Shown here piece by piece: positions 43,198 through 52,160 of a stretch of DNA of 64,000 bases (its first letter is position 1; every line of letters begins with the position of its first letter). Below the pieces are notes generated by a model. The model searched no databases, was not told the origin of the DNA, and was given only the letters and a program-made list of their open reading frames with translations. The position numbers were made by a program, and so were the translations under genes. This stretch comes from Myxococcales bacterium (GTDB lineage: Bacteria; Myxococcota_A; Polyangia; Polyangiales; Ga0077539). The stretch is from assembly GCA_013298625.1 (NCBI GenBank), contig JAAFIF010000018.1, positions 54,551 to 118,550 on the forward strand. Direction: 5' to 3'.

Positions 43198-44679
43198 TCA
43201 GCGAAACGTCGGCTGGCCCATCAGGACCGAGTCGATGTTGTCCTCGCCATGCCCGCGAGTCGTGCGCCGGGTGTTCGTGCGTCGCGTGGTGGTCGCGCGT
43301 GGGGGATCCGCGGTCACCCCCGCGTCCGCGACGACAGCATTGTTCGCGACGACGGTGTTGGCCGGCTGCGCGCCCTGGGTCGTCTGCGCGGGACCCGACC
43401 CCTGCACAACGTTCGTCCCGACGTTGACGGGAGGCCCTGCGGTGATGCCCACCGGCACAGGCCGCGCGTCGGGCTTCTTGGTGATCGCGATCACTGCGAC
43501 GATCGCCACCGCCACGATCGCGAGCGCGCTGACCGCGCCCACGACGATGGTCTTGGTCTTCGAGCCGCTCGCCGTCGACGGCGCAGCAGGGTCCGTGATG
43601 ATCGAGCCGGTCGCCGTGCGACGGACTTCAGAGACGCTGACCTCGCCCGTCGGCTTGCGCGCCGAGGACGTGTGCGGCGTCGAGGTGGACCAACCGCTGC
43701 GCAGCCGCGCGCGCTCACGCACGAGCTTGTCGCCGACGGTGAGCTTGACGAAGTCAGCGACGAACCGCGTCGGCGCCGCGAGGCCCAAGGACTCGAGGGC
43801 GCGGGCGAAGTCTTGCGCGCTGTTCCATCGCTTGGTGGGGTCGCGCTCGAGCGCGCGCATCACCACGGCTTCGACGCGCTCGGGGACGTGCGGCGCGACC
43901 GAGCGAATCGTCGAGACCTCGTGATGCAAGATCACGCCGATGGTCTCGATGTCCGTCGCCGCGCGAAAGAGCCTGCGCCCGGTGAGCATCTCCCAGCACA
44001 CGACGCCCATCGCAAACACGTCTACGCGGCGATCGATCCCGCCGGGGTTCGTGAGCTGCTCGGGCGCCATGTACGCGATCTTTCCCTTGAGCTCGCCTTC
44101 GCGCGTGTGGCTCGCGCGGCCCGCGGCCTTCGCGATGCCAAAGTCCGTCACGCGCGCGACGCCGTCGACGCCCACCAAGACGTTTTGGGGAGAGATATCC
44201 CTGTGAATCAGGTCGAGCGGCTCGCCGTCGTCGTCGCGCAGGTCGTGCGCCGCGTGCAGGCCGTCGAGCGAGTCGATCGCGACGCGCAGCGCGATCTCGA
44301 TCGGGAGCCCCTGCCTCGCGCGGCTCACGTGCTCTTTGATGAGCCCCGAGAGCCGATCGCCCTCGACGTACTCCATCACGAGGTACGGCGCGTCTCCGTC
44401 CTCGACGTCGAGCGTCGCCACGACGTTGGGGTGGCGAATGCGCGCCGCGAGCCGCGCCTCTTCGAGAAAGGCCGTGACGAACTCTTCGTCTCGCTCGAGG
44501 TGCGGGTGCATCCGCTTGATCGCGACGAGCCGAGAAAACCCACGGGCTCCGACGGCGCGGCCGAGAAAGACCGTGGCCATCCCGCCCGAGGCGATCTCGC
44601 CAAGCAGCTCGTAGCGCCCGAGGCGAATGCCTTCAGGGTTGGTCGCGAGCGCTGTGTCGGTGCTCGGCTCCACAGTCAC
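43198..44679 (-). CDS. Transmembrane Ser/Thr protein kinase
   Basis: A 493 aa Hanks-type kinase. Kinase domain ~22-300: Gly loop GEIASGGMATV, catalytic K55, HRD at 159-161 (HRDISPQN), DFG at 179-181 and APE in YMAPEQLT. A basic/Ser-rich juxtamembrane segment leads to one membrane helix at about 378-400 (IVVGAVSALAIVAVAIVAVI). A short extracytoplasmic tail rich in Thr/Arg follows (RATTTRRTNTRRTTRG). No sensor domain is recognisable outside. It ends 4 bp from the convergent ATP-grasp gene. Confidence 0.88.
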   Translation of the reverse strand: MTVEPSTDTALATNPEGIRLGRYELLGEIASGGMATVFLGRAVGARGFSRLVAIKRMHPHLERDEEFVTAFLEEARLAARIRHPNVVATLDVEDGDAPYLVMEYVEGDRLSGLIKEHVSRARQGLPIEIALRVAIDSLDGLHAAHDLRDDDGEPLDLIHRDISPQNVLVGVDGVARVTDFGIAKAAGRASHTREGELKGKIAYMAPEQLTNPGGIDRRVDVFAMGVVCWEMLTGRRLFRAATDIETIGVILHHEVSTIRSVAPHVPERVEAVVMRALERDPTKRWNSAQDFARALESLGLAAPTRFVADFVKLTVGDKLVRERARLRSGWSTSTPHTSSARKPTGEVSVSEVRRTATGSIITDPAAPSTASGSKTKTIVVGAVSALAIVAVAIVAVIAITKKPDARPVPVGITAGPPVNVGTNVVQGSGPAQTTQGAQPANTVVANNAVVADAGVTADPPRATTTRRTNTRRTTRGHGEDNIDSVLMGQPTFR

Positions 44680-44756
44680 AACGGCGAAATCGTGCCCCGT
44701 TCAACGCCGTTTGTCACGGTCTCGCGCGCCGATTGCGCCCGTTGCGATCGCGCGGC

Positions 44757-45725
44757 TCAGAACCGCCCGACCACAGAAATCGCCCCCGGCAGCGGAAGCA
44801 CCATCCACGCGCTCTGTGCTGGCGCAGCCTCGCGCCGCGGCGCGCCAAAGGACCATCGGGTGAAGATCGCCGACCCCACGGCGAACGCCGTGACGACGGA
44901 CCCCGCGACGAGCAGGCCCGTCGTGCGGTCTTCGGCGGCGTACACCGCGCGCTCTTGCTCGGGGGTGGCGAGGCCCATTTGCGCGTTTTCGATGAGCCGA
45001 CGTCCGCGGGGCAACGCGTCGGCCCACCATGCGACGGCGGCGCCCGTCAGCAAACCCACGCCCACAACGCCGCTCGCGATGGGGACGGCGGGGTGAAACC
45101 GCCACGGCGGCGGCGGCGGTGGCGGCCGCGGCGGCTCGACCACCCTCGGAGGAGGCGGAGGCGGAGGGCGCTCGAGCAAGAGCGTCTGCGACTGCCCCGC
45201 AGAGCACTCGATCGTGCGCCGCACAGAGAGCCGCTCGCCCCAGTGCGCGGTGATCGTGCGGGGACCGGGCTCGAGAAAAAACTCGCTGCGGCCCTGCAGG
45301 ACGCCGTCCACTTCGATCTCGCACTCGCTGCACGAAACGCTGAGCCGAAACAACCTGGGCGACAGGTCCGTCAGCGTGGACTGCGCGATGCGCAGCGCCG
45401 CCCGCTGCGTCGAGTATCGCTCGACGAACTCGAGCGAGAGCGTGGCGGCGCGGGTGAGGTGGTAGCCGCCCTCGCTCTGCCGGTGCGAGCGGATCGCGCC
45501 GAGCAGCGCCTGCCACGAGGGCGCGCTGCGATACGACGCTTCGTAGAAGTTCGACGCGGCGCCGAAATCCCTACGCAAATACCGCTCTCCGCCGCGACGA
45601 AACGCCTCTTCTGCCGCGCGCACGTCCTGCGCAAACGCCGTCGGCGCAGCGACGAACGCGGCAGCGGCGAGGGCGAGCGCAGCGGCCGCGGGCGACCGTG
45701 GGGAGCGCCTAAGGGGCGGGGACAT
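44757..45725 (-). CDS. Exported protein with PEGA-like domain and proline stretch
   Basis: A 322 aa protein with signal peptide (PAAAALALAAAAFVAAPTAFA), a TPR-like start (AEEAFRRGGERYLRRDFGAASNFYEAS), a PEGA-like beta domain (CEIEVDGVLQGRSEFFLEPG) and Pro runs (PPPPPPPRVVEPP). Two hydrophobic helices follow near the C-terminus. Domain order matches cell-envelope proteins common next to Ser/Thr kinases in myxobacteria. I use the ATG at 45725; one at 45746 would add seven residues and touch the divergent SDR. No catalytic site. Confidence 0.7.
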   Translation of the reverse strand: MSPPLRRSPRSPAAAALALAAAAFVAAPTAFAQDVRAAEEAFRRGGERYLRRDFGAASNFYEASYRSAPSWQALLGAIRSHRQSEGGYHLTRAATLSLEFVERYSTQRAALRIAQSTLTDLSPRLFRLSVSCSECEIEVDGVLQGRSEFFLEPGPRTITAHWGERLSVRRTIECSAGQSQTLLLERPPPPPPPRVVEPPRPPPPPPPWRFHPAVPIASGVVGVGLLTGAAVAWWADALPRGRRLIENAQMGLATPEQERAVYAAEDRTTGLLVAGSVVTAFAVGSAIFTRWSFGAPRREAAPAQSAWMVLPLPGAISVVGRF

Positions 45726-45783
45726 TCTTCGCGCGAGCGACGGCATGAGCGCTGACGATGGTACACCCAGTCCAGCGAAGGCG

Positions 45784-46581
45784 ATGACAGAGCGACGATT
45801 CGAAGGGCAGTGGGTCTGGATCACCGGGGCTTCGTCGGGCATCGGCGAGGCGTGCGCCAGGGCGTTTGCGCGCGAGGGCGCCAGGCTGGTGCTCTCTGCG
45901 CGGCGCCGCGAAGAGCTCGAGCGCGTCGCCGCGGCGTGCGGCGCGAGGGAGGTGTTGGTCGAGCCGATGGACCAGTCCGACACGGGCTCGCTCGACGCGG
46001 GGGTCGAGCGCGTGCTCGCGCGCACGGGCGGAGTGGACGTGATGGTCCACAACGCAGGCGTCTCGCAGCGGAGCCGGGCGATCGACACGAAGGTCTCGGT
46101 CGACGAGCGGATCATGCGGGTGAACTACCTGGGCCCGGTGGCGCTGACGAAGGCGCTGTTGCCGTCGATGGTGCGCCGCAAGAAGGGGCACTTCGTGGTG
46201 GTCTCGTCGCTGGTGGGCGTGTTCGGGACGCCGCTTCGCAGCAGTTACAGCGCGTCGAAGCACGCGTTGCACGGGTTCTTCGAGTCGCTGCGGGCGGAGC
46301 ACCACGGGGACGGGCTGCGGGTGACCGTGGTGTGTCCGGGCTTCGTTCAGACCGAGGTCTCGCGCAACGCGTTGACTGGCGATGGCTCTCCGCAGGGGAC
46401 GATGGACAACGCGACGGCGAAGGGAATCACCGCGGATGAGTGCGCTGCGGGGCTGCTCGACGCCACCGCCCGCGAGCGCGAAGAGGTCTACGTCGGAGGG
46501 CGCGAGCGGCTCGCGGTGTACCTTCGTCGCTACGCGCCGCCGGTGTTCTCGTTTTTCATCCGGCGCTCGAAGGTGACGTGA
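45784..46581 (+). CDS. Short-chain dehydrogenase/reductase (DHRS7-like)
   Basis: A 265 aa SDR with cofactor motif TGASSGIG near residue 14, HNAG near 90, the catalytic Ser in VVVSSLVG near 140 and YSASK near 155. The SASKHALHGFFESLRAE region and the C-terminal hydrophobic/basic tail (YAPPVFSFFIRRSK) are typical of the DHRS7/DltE-like subgroup. Substrate unknown. The in-frame ATG at 45745 is an alternative start, but 45784 gives the usual distance to the glycine motif. Divergent from the PEGA-like gene. Confidence 0.85.
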   Translation: MTERRFEGQWVWITGASSGIGEACARAFAREGARLVLSARRREELERVAAACGAREVLVEPMDQSDTGSLDAGVERVLARTGGVDVMVHNAGVSQRSRAIDTKVSVDERIMRVNYLGPVALTKALLPSMVRRKKGHFVVVSSLVGVFGTPLRSSYSASKHALHGFFESLRAEHHGDGLRVTVVCPGFVQTEVSRNALTGDGSPQGTMDNATAKGITADECAAGLLDATAREREEVYVGGRERLAVYLRRYAPPVFSFFIRRSKVT

Positions 46582-46635
46582 CGGACGGGCGCTCTTGATT
46601 GTCGTCACCAACAATCGAGACAGCAGCCAAAGTCC

Positions 46636-47355
46636 TCACGGACCGTACTTCTTTTCGGTCGTTCGACGGTCGGTGACGGCGAGCCGCGCCAGCTCGTCCG
46701 CGCGCTCGTTGAGCAGCACGCCCGAGTGCCCCGGAACATAGTGCAGCGTCACGTTGCCCCGCTCGGAGAGGCGCTCGCGGATGGTCTTGACGAGCTCTTG
46801 GTTGGCCTTCGCCTTCCACCCCTTCGAGAGCACGCCGATCGAGTACTGGCTGTCCGTGTGGATCGCGAGGGGACGCGCGCCGTCCGGCGCCGCCTCGAGC
46901 GCGCGCAAGACCGCGGTCAGCTCGGCGATGTTGTTGGTCCCCGTGCCCAGGTACTCGCTGCGCTCGGTGCGGGTCTTGCCGTCGATGAGCAGCATGCCGA
47001 GCCCGGCGGGGCCTGGGTTTCCGCTGCACGCGCCGTCGGCGTACACGATGATCGCGCCCTCGGGGATCGCCGGCCCCACAGCGCCGCCCTTCGCCAGCGC
47101 TGCTGCCTTGGTCACCCTGCCGCCCTTGCTGGTGGCGCCCGCGTCCGCCGCAGGCTCGATGGCCGCGCAGTGATCATCGGGCAAGATCGCCGCGCCCTCG
47201 ATCTCCGTCAGGTTGCGCGCCGCCGCGTGGTAGGCCTTCGGCGACTTCGCGTTGTAGCGAATCTCGACACGCCCCGCGGTCGCGCGAGGAGTCCCGCTCT
47301 CGTCGACGCGCACGAGCACGTCGCTGTCCCGCAGTCGCATCTTGCGCCACGCCAT
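46636..47355 (-). CDS. rnhA: Ribonuclease HI with N-terminal extension
   Basis: A 239 aa protein. The C-terminal ~140 residues are RNase HI, which cuts the RNA strand of RNA-DNA hybrids: YADGACSGNPGP (catalytic Asp), NNIAELTAVLRAL (Glu), HTDSQYSIGVL (Asp) and HSGVLLNERADELA (His loop and Asp). An extra ~95-residue N-terminal region (MAWRKMRLRDSDVLVRVDES) is unlike the typical HBD domain; it might bind nucleic acid or be a regulator. GGAGAAG precedes the ATG. Divergent from the exported protein at 47429. Confidence 0.88.
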   Translation of the reverse strand: MAWRKMRLRDSDVLVRVDESGTPRATAGRVEIRYNAKSPKAYHAAARNLTEIEGAAILPDDHCAAIEPAADAGATSKGGRVTKAAALAKGGAVGPAIPEGAIIVYADGACSGNPGPAGLGMLLIDGKTRTERSEYLGTGTNNIAELTAVLRALEAAPDGARPLAIHTDSQYSIGVLSKGWKAKANQELVKTIRERLSERGNVTLHYVPGHSGVLLNERADELARLAVTDRRTTEKKYGP

Positions 47356-47428
47356 CGCTTCTCCGTCGGCGGGATAGCATCGACGCCAGCGCCCCGGCGA
47401 CACCTTTCTCACGCCCCCCTCGAACGCC

Positions 47429-48460
47429 ATGGACAGCCGCACACGCTCGCTCTCGCTCGCAGCGCTCTCGATCGCGTCGATCGCCCTCGCCTTCGCGCTC
47501 GGTCGCCGCTCTGCGCGGCCATCGCCGACGCCCGCGCAGAGCGCAGCGCAGATCGCGCCCGTCGACCCCGCGGAGCTCTGCCCGCACGCCACGCGGTTCG
47601 TGCTCGCCGCGGACGTCGCCCGGCTGCGCGCCGCGCCCACGCTCGCGCCGGTGCTCGCGACGCTCACCGCCGACGAGCGGTCGTGCAGCGCGAAGGTCAC
47701 CCGCAAAGTGCGCAGGCTCCTCGCGTTTGCGCGGGACGCGACGCTCGACGACCTCGCGTTTGTCTTCGAGGGATCGCTCACGCGCGACGAGCTCGTGACC
47801 TGCATGCGCGAGGGCCGCCCCGGCGCGCGCACGAGCCGATACCGCGAGGTCGAGCTCGTGCAGACCAGCGACGATCGCGCTGAAAATTTGCTGCCGAGAC
47901 GAGACCACACCGAGGTCGCCTCGCTGCCGGGCGGGCTGCTGATCGCCGGGCCCTCGAGCGCCGTTCGAGCGATGATCGACCGCGCCGCGCTGCCGCCTGC
48001 CGCCGCGAGCGGCTCGATGCCCGCTGCGCTGAAGGCGCTGACCGACCGGCTCGACGCGGGCTACGCGTTCGCCATGGCCTCGCTGATCAAGCCGCGGGTC
48101 GGGCAGTGGTCGTCGGTGCTCGCGAACGTCGAAGGCATCGCCGTGGGCGTGCGCCCAGACGAGTCGCTGCGGGTCGAAGCGCTGCTCGCGTGCGGCGATT
48201 TCGACGCCCCGCGCGCGCTCGCGCAGGGGCTCACTCGCGCGCGCGACGACGTCGCGAGCCAGCCCGAAGCCTCGCCCATCCGCGCGATGCTCGAGGGCGT
48301 CACCGTCGAGCGAAGGGCCTCGGACGTCAGGGTCACCGCGCGGATCGACGGCGACGACGTCGCGCGGCTGTTGCTCATCGCCCGGGCGATGGCCAGCGAC
48401 GCGGACGAGCGGCCCGTGGCGCTCGAAGCCAGCGGCGACGGTGGCGCGGGGCGCGACTGA
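47429..48460 (+). CDS. Exported protein of unknown function
   Basis: A 343 aa protein with an N-terminal hydrophobic helix (LSLAALSIASIALAFALG) that is a signal or anchor. Residues ~45-330 form a soluble domain with segments such as CPHATRFVLAADVARLRAAP, SLPGGLLIAGPSSAVRAMID and VNVEGIAVGVR-like stretches, giving an alpha/beta impression without a known motif. Two Cys at the N-terminus may pair. Likely periplasmic. Intergenic distance to the divergent rnhA is 73 bp. Confidence 0.65.
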   Translation: MDSRTRSLSLAALSIASIALAFALGRRSARPSPTPAQSAAQIAPVDPAELCPHATRFVLAADVARLRAAPTLAPVLATLTADERSCSAKVTRKVRRLLAFARDATLDDLAFVFEGSLTRDELVTCMREGRPGARTSRYREVELVQTSDDRAENLLPRRDHTEVASLPGGLLIAGPSSAVRAMIDRAALPPAAASGSMPAALKALTDRLDAGYAFAMASLIKPRVGQWSSVLANVEGIAVGVRPDESLRVEALLACGDFDAPRALAQGLTRARDDVASQPEASPIRAMLEGVTVERRASDVRVTARIDGDDVARLLLIARAMASDADERPVALEASGDGGAGRD

Positions 48461-48588
48461 GCGGGTCCGTGTTTTCGAGTATTGACGGCGCGCGCAAACG
48501 AGACTTCGGGCGAGCAAACGTGGGACGCTCGGGCGTTCGGCGGCGGTGATCGAGCTGCTGTCGCGCCACCCGAGGAGCACCCCCCACG

Positions 48589-50427
48589 ATGAAGTCGCTT
48601 ACGCCGTCGGCTCGCCTCGCGCTCGCCGCGCTCGCCTGTGCATCGCTCGCAGCAGGCTGCAGCGAGACGCCCATGATGACGCCCAACCCCACGCCCGACG
48701 CGAGCGGACCTGCGGCGGATACGGGCGTTCGCGCGGACGTCAGCACGACGCCGGTCGACAGCGGAGTCAACGTCGAGCGCTGCACGACCGCGGCGGATTG
48801 CACGCGCACGCCGCGGTGTTCGGTGGCGACGTGCCGCTCCGACGGGACGTGCGGATACGGGCCGGACACGACGCTGTGCGAGTGCGACCCGGACTGCCAC
48901 AGCGCGAGCTCGCGGGGCTCGATGGGCTGGCAGGACCCGGGGCGGCGCGGGGTCGAGTACGACGCCGAGGCGGACGGGCTGCTCGTGCGGGGAGAGTCGC
49001 GGATGGGGGACTATTTGTGGGTTCCTAACAGCGCGAACAGCACGTTCTCGAAGTGGGACGCCAACACGCAGCGCGAGCTCGCGCGCTACCGCGTCGGCCT
49101 GATCGGAAACGACTCGACCAACTCGCCCTCGCGCGTGGTCGTCGACGGTCAAGGCAACGCCTTCGTCGCGACGCGCGGCTTGGGCATCATCGGGACGGTC
49201 ACCAAGGTCGCCGCGGACGTGCGCGACTGCGTCGACCGCAACGGCAACGGGATGATCGACACGTCGACGGGCCCGATGGACGTGCGCCCGATGGGCCAGG
49301 ACGAGTGCGTCCTGTGGTCGACGCAAGTGGGCCCCGCCAACGGGCTCGTTCGAGCGCTGGCGATCGGGCCCGCGACCGAGGACGAGCCGGGCGGCTCGGT
49401 GTGGGCCGGCATCTGCGCGAGCGCGACCGGGCAGTGGCGCCTGCACTCGCGCACCGGCGCCATCGTGCAAAACTTCAACATCCCTCGCTGCACCTACGGC
49501 GCTGTCGCCACGCGCGACGGAAACATCTGGTTTCACACGCCGAGCGGCGGCATCACGCCCATCAACGCGCACTCGAACATGATCGGCGAGTACCGCCAGA
49601 TCGCTGCAGCGCCCGCGGCGTGCCGCGCGTCGTACGGCATCACCGCGGACGCCAACGGACGGCTGTGGCTCTCGCGCGCGGGCAACGGCGCGGCGGGCTA
49701 CGACCCCGCGAGCAACACGTGGACGTGCATGCAGGCCTCCGCAGCGATCACCGGAGGCCGCACCGGCGCGCTCGGCTCGGGCATCACCGTCGATGCGATG
49801 AACCGCGTGTGGGCTCCGCAAGCAGGCACGCCGCTGATCTTCTACGTGTGGCCCGCGACCGCGTTCGTCCCGGGCGGGACGATCCCCGACGCGACCATCA
49901 CCACGTACAACCTCGGGCGAGCCTTCGGCTCGTCGGCGCTCGGCGCCGATCGCTCGGGCCGCATGTGGGTCCTGCAGGGCAACGAGCTCGTGCGCTTCGA
50001 TCCCGCCACGGGCATGCAGAGCACCGTCACGGGCCCGGTCGGGACGTACACGTACACGGACTTCACCGGGTCGGTCCGCCGGCTCGTGCTCGCCGAGGGC
50101 TCGTACACGCAAGACTACGAGCGCTGCGCCGCGGGGCGCTTCACGACGCTCGCGTGGACCGCAGAGACGCCAGGCGACTCGCGCTTGGACTTCTCGGTCC
50201 GCACCGCGGACACCGCGGCCGCGCTCGACGCGGCCCCTGCTGAAGTCATCGCGCAAGCGCCGATGTCCGCTTCGCCGGTCAACATCGAAGACGTCTTGAT
50301 GGCGCGCACGGGCTCGGGGACGCAGCGCTTCTTGCGCGTCACGGTGCGCTTTCGACCGGGCATGGCCACGCCGGTCTTGCGCTCGATGACCGTCGAGCAC
50401 CGCTGCCCGCCGACCAACCCGGGCTGA
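48589..50427 (+). CDS. Lipoprotein with beta-propeller (Vgb/NHL-like) body
   Basis: A 612 aa protein. Lipobox LAAGC near residue 24, then an Asp/Thr/Ala linker (TPDASGPAADTGVRADVSTT) and a small Cys motif CTTAADCTRTPRC...CRSDGTCGYG. The main part consists of repeated propeller blades (LWVPNSANSTFSKWD; GAVATRDGNIWFHTPSGG; GITADANGRLWLSRAG; SGRMWVLQGNELVRFDPATG), a Vgb/NHL-like pattern. The C-terminal ~100 residues may be a separate beta domain. GAGGAG stands ~11 bases before the ATG. Probably an outer-surface protein; ligand not readable. Confidence 0.8.
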   Translation: MKSLTPSARLALAALACASLAAGCSETPMMTPNPTPDASGPAADTGVRADVSTTPVDSGVNVERCTTAADCTRTPRCSVATCRSDGTCGYGPDTTLCECDPDCHSASSRGSMGWQDPGRRGVEYDAEADGLLVRGESRMGDYLWVPNSANSTFSKWDANTQRELARYRVGLIGNDSTNSPSRVVVDGQGNAFVATRGLGIIGTVTKVAADVRDCVDRNGNGMIDTSTGPMDVRPMGQDECVLWSTQVGPANGLVRALAIGPATEDEPGGSVWAGICASATGQWRLHSRTGAIVQNFNIPRCTYGAVATRDGNIWFHTPSGGITPINAHSNMIGEYRQIAAAPAACRASYGITADANGRLWLSRAGNGAAGYDPASNTWTCMQASAAITGGRTGALGSGITVDAMNRVWAPQAGTPLIFYVWPATAFVPGGTIPDATITTYNLGRAFGSSALGADRSGRMWVLQGNELVRFDPATGMQSTVTGPVGTYTYTDFTGSVRRLVLAEGSYTQDYERCAAGRFTTLAWTAETPGDSRLDFSVRTADTAAALDAAPAEVIAQAPMSASPVNIEDVLMARTGSGTQRFLRVTVRFRPGMATPVLRSMTVEHRCPPTNPG

Positions 50428-50493
50428 GCCGACGCCCTGGCGCGAGTCGCTCGCGACGCTCGAAGCGCGGGCTCGAACTGCGCGAGAAAAATT

Positions 50494-50509
50494 CTAGAGG
50501 AGCCTCTAG
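50494..50509. promoter_or_regulatory. Palindrome upstream of the sulfur assimilation operon
   Basis: CTAGAGG-AG-CCTCTAG is a perfect 16-base palindrome in a locally AT-rich stretch. A second, looser inverted pair (TCTATTAGAGTAGA, about 50525-50538) follows it. Both lie 50-70 bases before the SemiSWEET start, where the operon promoter is expected. It is a plausible site for a repressor of cysteine/sulfate genes; the regulator is unknown. Confidence 0.5.
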
Positions 50510-50560
50510 CATAACGAAGGACTGTCTATTAGAGTAGAAGCCGTCGAGGTCAGCACACCC

Positions 50561-50875
50561 ATGACGCCTTCTCTCTTGTGGATCGGGACGCTCGGCGTCA
50601 TCGCCGTCGAAACCTCGTACGTCCCGCAAATCATCAGGCTGTACAAGATGAAGCAGGCCGACGAGCTGAGCTTCTTCTTCCCCGTGCTCAACCTGCTCGG
50701 CCGAGCGCTGGCGCTGACGTACGCGCTCGGCAATCACGAGAACGTGTTCAGCCGCGGGCTGATCATCGGCATCACGCTGCGCACGATCTTCTTCGCGCAG
50801 GTCGTGTACTACCGGCGCTTCGCCGCGGCGAAGCCCCGCGCGCTGGTGGCGCTCGCGACCGGAGCTGCGCCGTGA
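50561..50875 (+). CDS. SemiSWEET / PQ-loop transporter-like protein
   Basis: A 104 aa protein with three hydrophobic helices and the PQ motif in TSYVPQIIRLYKMKQADELS, the hallmark of PQ-loop/SemiSWEET proteins, which dimerise to form a facilitative transporter (sugars in the known bacterial ones; eukaryotic cystinosin of the same superfamily moves cystine). The last bases overlap the cysH start (GTGA), so it is the first gene of the sulfur operon. That context suggests a sulfur-linked substrate; this is inference. Confidence 0.8.
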   Translation: MTPSLLWIGTLGVIAVETSYVPQIIRLYKMKQADELSFFFPVLNLLGRALALTYALGNHENVFSRGLIIGITLRTIFFAQVVYYRRFAAAKPRALVALATGAAP

Positions 50876-51597
50876 CCGAAGAGCTCTCTCTGCTCGCGCG
50901 CGCGTTCGAGCGAGAGCCGCCCGGCGTCGCGCTGCGATGGGCGCTCGAGCGCTTCGGGCAGGACGCGCGCATCGCCTGTAGTTTGAGCGTCGAGGACACG
51001 ATCCTCGTGCACGAAGCCGCGCGGGTCGGCGCCGAGCTGGGCGTTCGTCCGCGGGTGTTTCTCTTGGACACCGGGCGGCTGCACGACGAGACGCTGGTGT
51101 TCGCCGAGCGCGTGCGCGACCGCTACGACGTCGAGCTCGACGTGTACGCGCCGCAGGCGCCGCTGGTCGAATCGCTGCTCAAGAAGCAGGGATTTCTCGG
51201 GTTTCGTCACTCGGTCGCGCAGCGCAAGGACTGCTGCGACGCCCGCAAGGTCGAGCCGCTGCGCAGGGCGCTCGCGGGGGCGCGCGCGTGGATCACCGGG
51301 CTGCGCAGAGAGCAATCGGTGACGCGCTCGGACGTCGCGGTGATCGAAGAGGACGCGAGCAACGGCGGCATCGTGAAGGTCAGCCCGCTCGCGGGCTTCA
51401 CCGAGGCGCAGGCGTGGGACTTCGCGCGGCGCAATGGGGTGCTCACGCACCCGCTGCACGCGCAGGGCTTTCGCTCGATCGGCTGCGCGCCCTGTACGCG
51501 CGCGGTCGCCGAGGGCGAAGACGCGCGCGCGGGTCGCTGGTGGTGGGAGGATCCGTCGCACAAAGAGTGCGGTCTGCACGGGCGAGGGCCGCGGTGA
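50872..51597 (+). CDS. cysH: Adenylylsulfate/phosphoadenylylsulfate reductase (Fe-S type)
   Basis: A 241 aa reductase making sulfite from APS (or PAPS). The Fe-S-binding Cys pairs are present: CC at 121-122 in KDCCDARK and C205/C208 in IGCAPCTR, the pattern of APS-type reductases. The catalytic Cys is C233 in KECGLHG near the C-terminus. The N-terminal region has SLSVEDTILVHEAAR, the phosphate loop. The start is a GTG overlapping the stop of the SemiSWEET gene, and the end overlaps the next gene likewise. Cytoplasmic, thioredoxin-dependent in known members. Confidence 0.9.
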   Translation: MTEELSLLARAFEREPPGVALRWALERFGQDARIACSLSVEDTILVHEAARVGAELGVRPRVFLLDTGRLHDETLVFAERVRDRYDVELDVYAPQAPLVESLLKKQGFLGFRHSVAQRKDCCDARKVEPLRRALAGARAWITGLRREQSVTRSDVAVIEEDASNGGIVKVSPLAGFTEAQAWDFARRNGVLTHPLHAQGFRSIGCAPCTRAVAEGEDARAGRWWWEDPSHKECGLHGRGPR

Positions 51598-52160
51598 GCT
51601 TGCATCCGCTCTTCGTCTCGCTCGAAGGCAGAGACGTGTTGGTGGTCGGCGGCGGCGCGGTCGCGCTCGAGAAGGCGCTGCAGCTGCGCGCAGCCAACGC
51701 CAGGGTGCGCGTGGTGGCGCCGCAGCTGCGCGACGAGCTGCGCGCGGTGGCCCACGAAATCAACGAGCGCGAGTACCGCGACGGCGACGCCGAGGGCGCG
51801 TGGATCGTGTACGCAGCGGCGACGCCAGCGGTCAACCGCGCGGTCAAGCGCGAGGCGGACGCGCGGCAGACCTTCATCGTCTCGGTCGACGACGTCGAGG
51901 CGTGCAGCGCGTTCGGCGCGGCGACGTTCGAGCGCGGGGGCGTGACCGTGGCGCTCTCGAGCAACGGGCGCGCGCCGGCGCTGGTGGCGCTGTTGCGACG
52001 CGCGATCGAGGCGCTGATCCCGCAGGACATCGACGCGTGGGCCGCCATCGCCGAGCGCGCGCGCGCCGAGTGGAAGACGCAGAAGCTCCCGATCAGTGAG
52101 CGCCGCCCCGCGCTCTTGCGCGCGCTGATCGGGCTGTACCCCGAAGAGGTCTCTCGATGA
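51594..52160 (+). CDS. Precorrin-2 dehydrogenase / siroheme ferrochelatase (CysG-N/Met8-like)
   Basis: A 188 aa Met8p-like protein: NAD-binding motif VLVVGGGAVALEKALQL near residue 15, RVVAPQLRDELRAVA, and a late segment CSAFGAATFERGGVTVALSS with NGRAPALVALLRR. It oxidises precorrin-2 to sirohydrochlorin and, in bifunctional members, inserts iron. This supplies siroheme to the sulfite reductase two genes on. Starts at a GTG overlapping the cysH stop (GTGA) and ends overlapping the methyltransferase start (ATGA). Confidence 0.88.
   Translation: MSLHPLFVSLEGRDVLVVGGGAVALEKALQLRAANARVRVVAPQLRDELRAVAHEINEREYRDGDAEGAWIVYAAATPAVNRAVKREADARQTFIVSVDDVEACSAFGAATFERGGVTVALSSNGRAPALVALLRRAIEALIPQDIDAWAAIAERARAEWKTQKLPISERRPALLRALIGLYPEEVSR

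Noticed and set aside
48061..50400. A 779-codon minus-strand frame
   Set aside because: Antisense to the propeller lipoprotein, which has a signal peptide and clear blade repeats.
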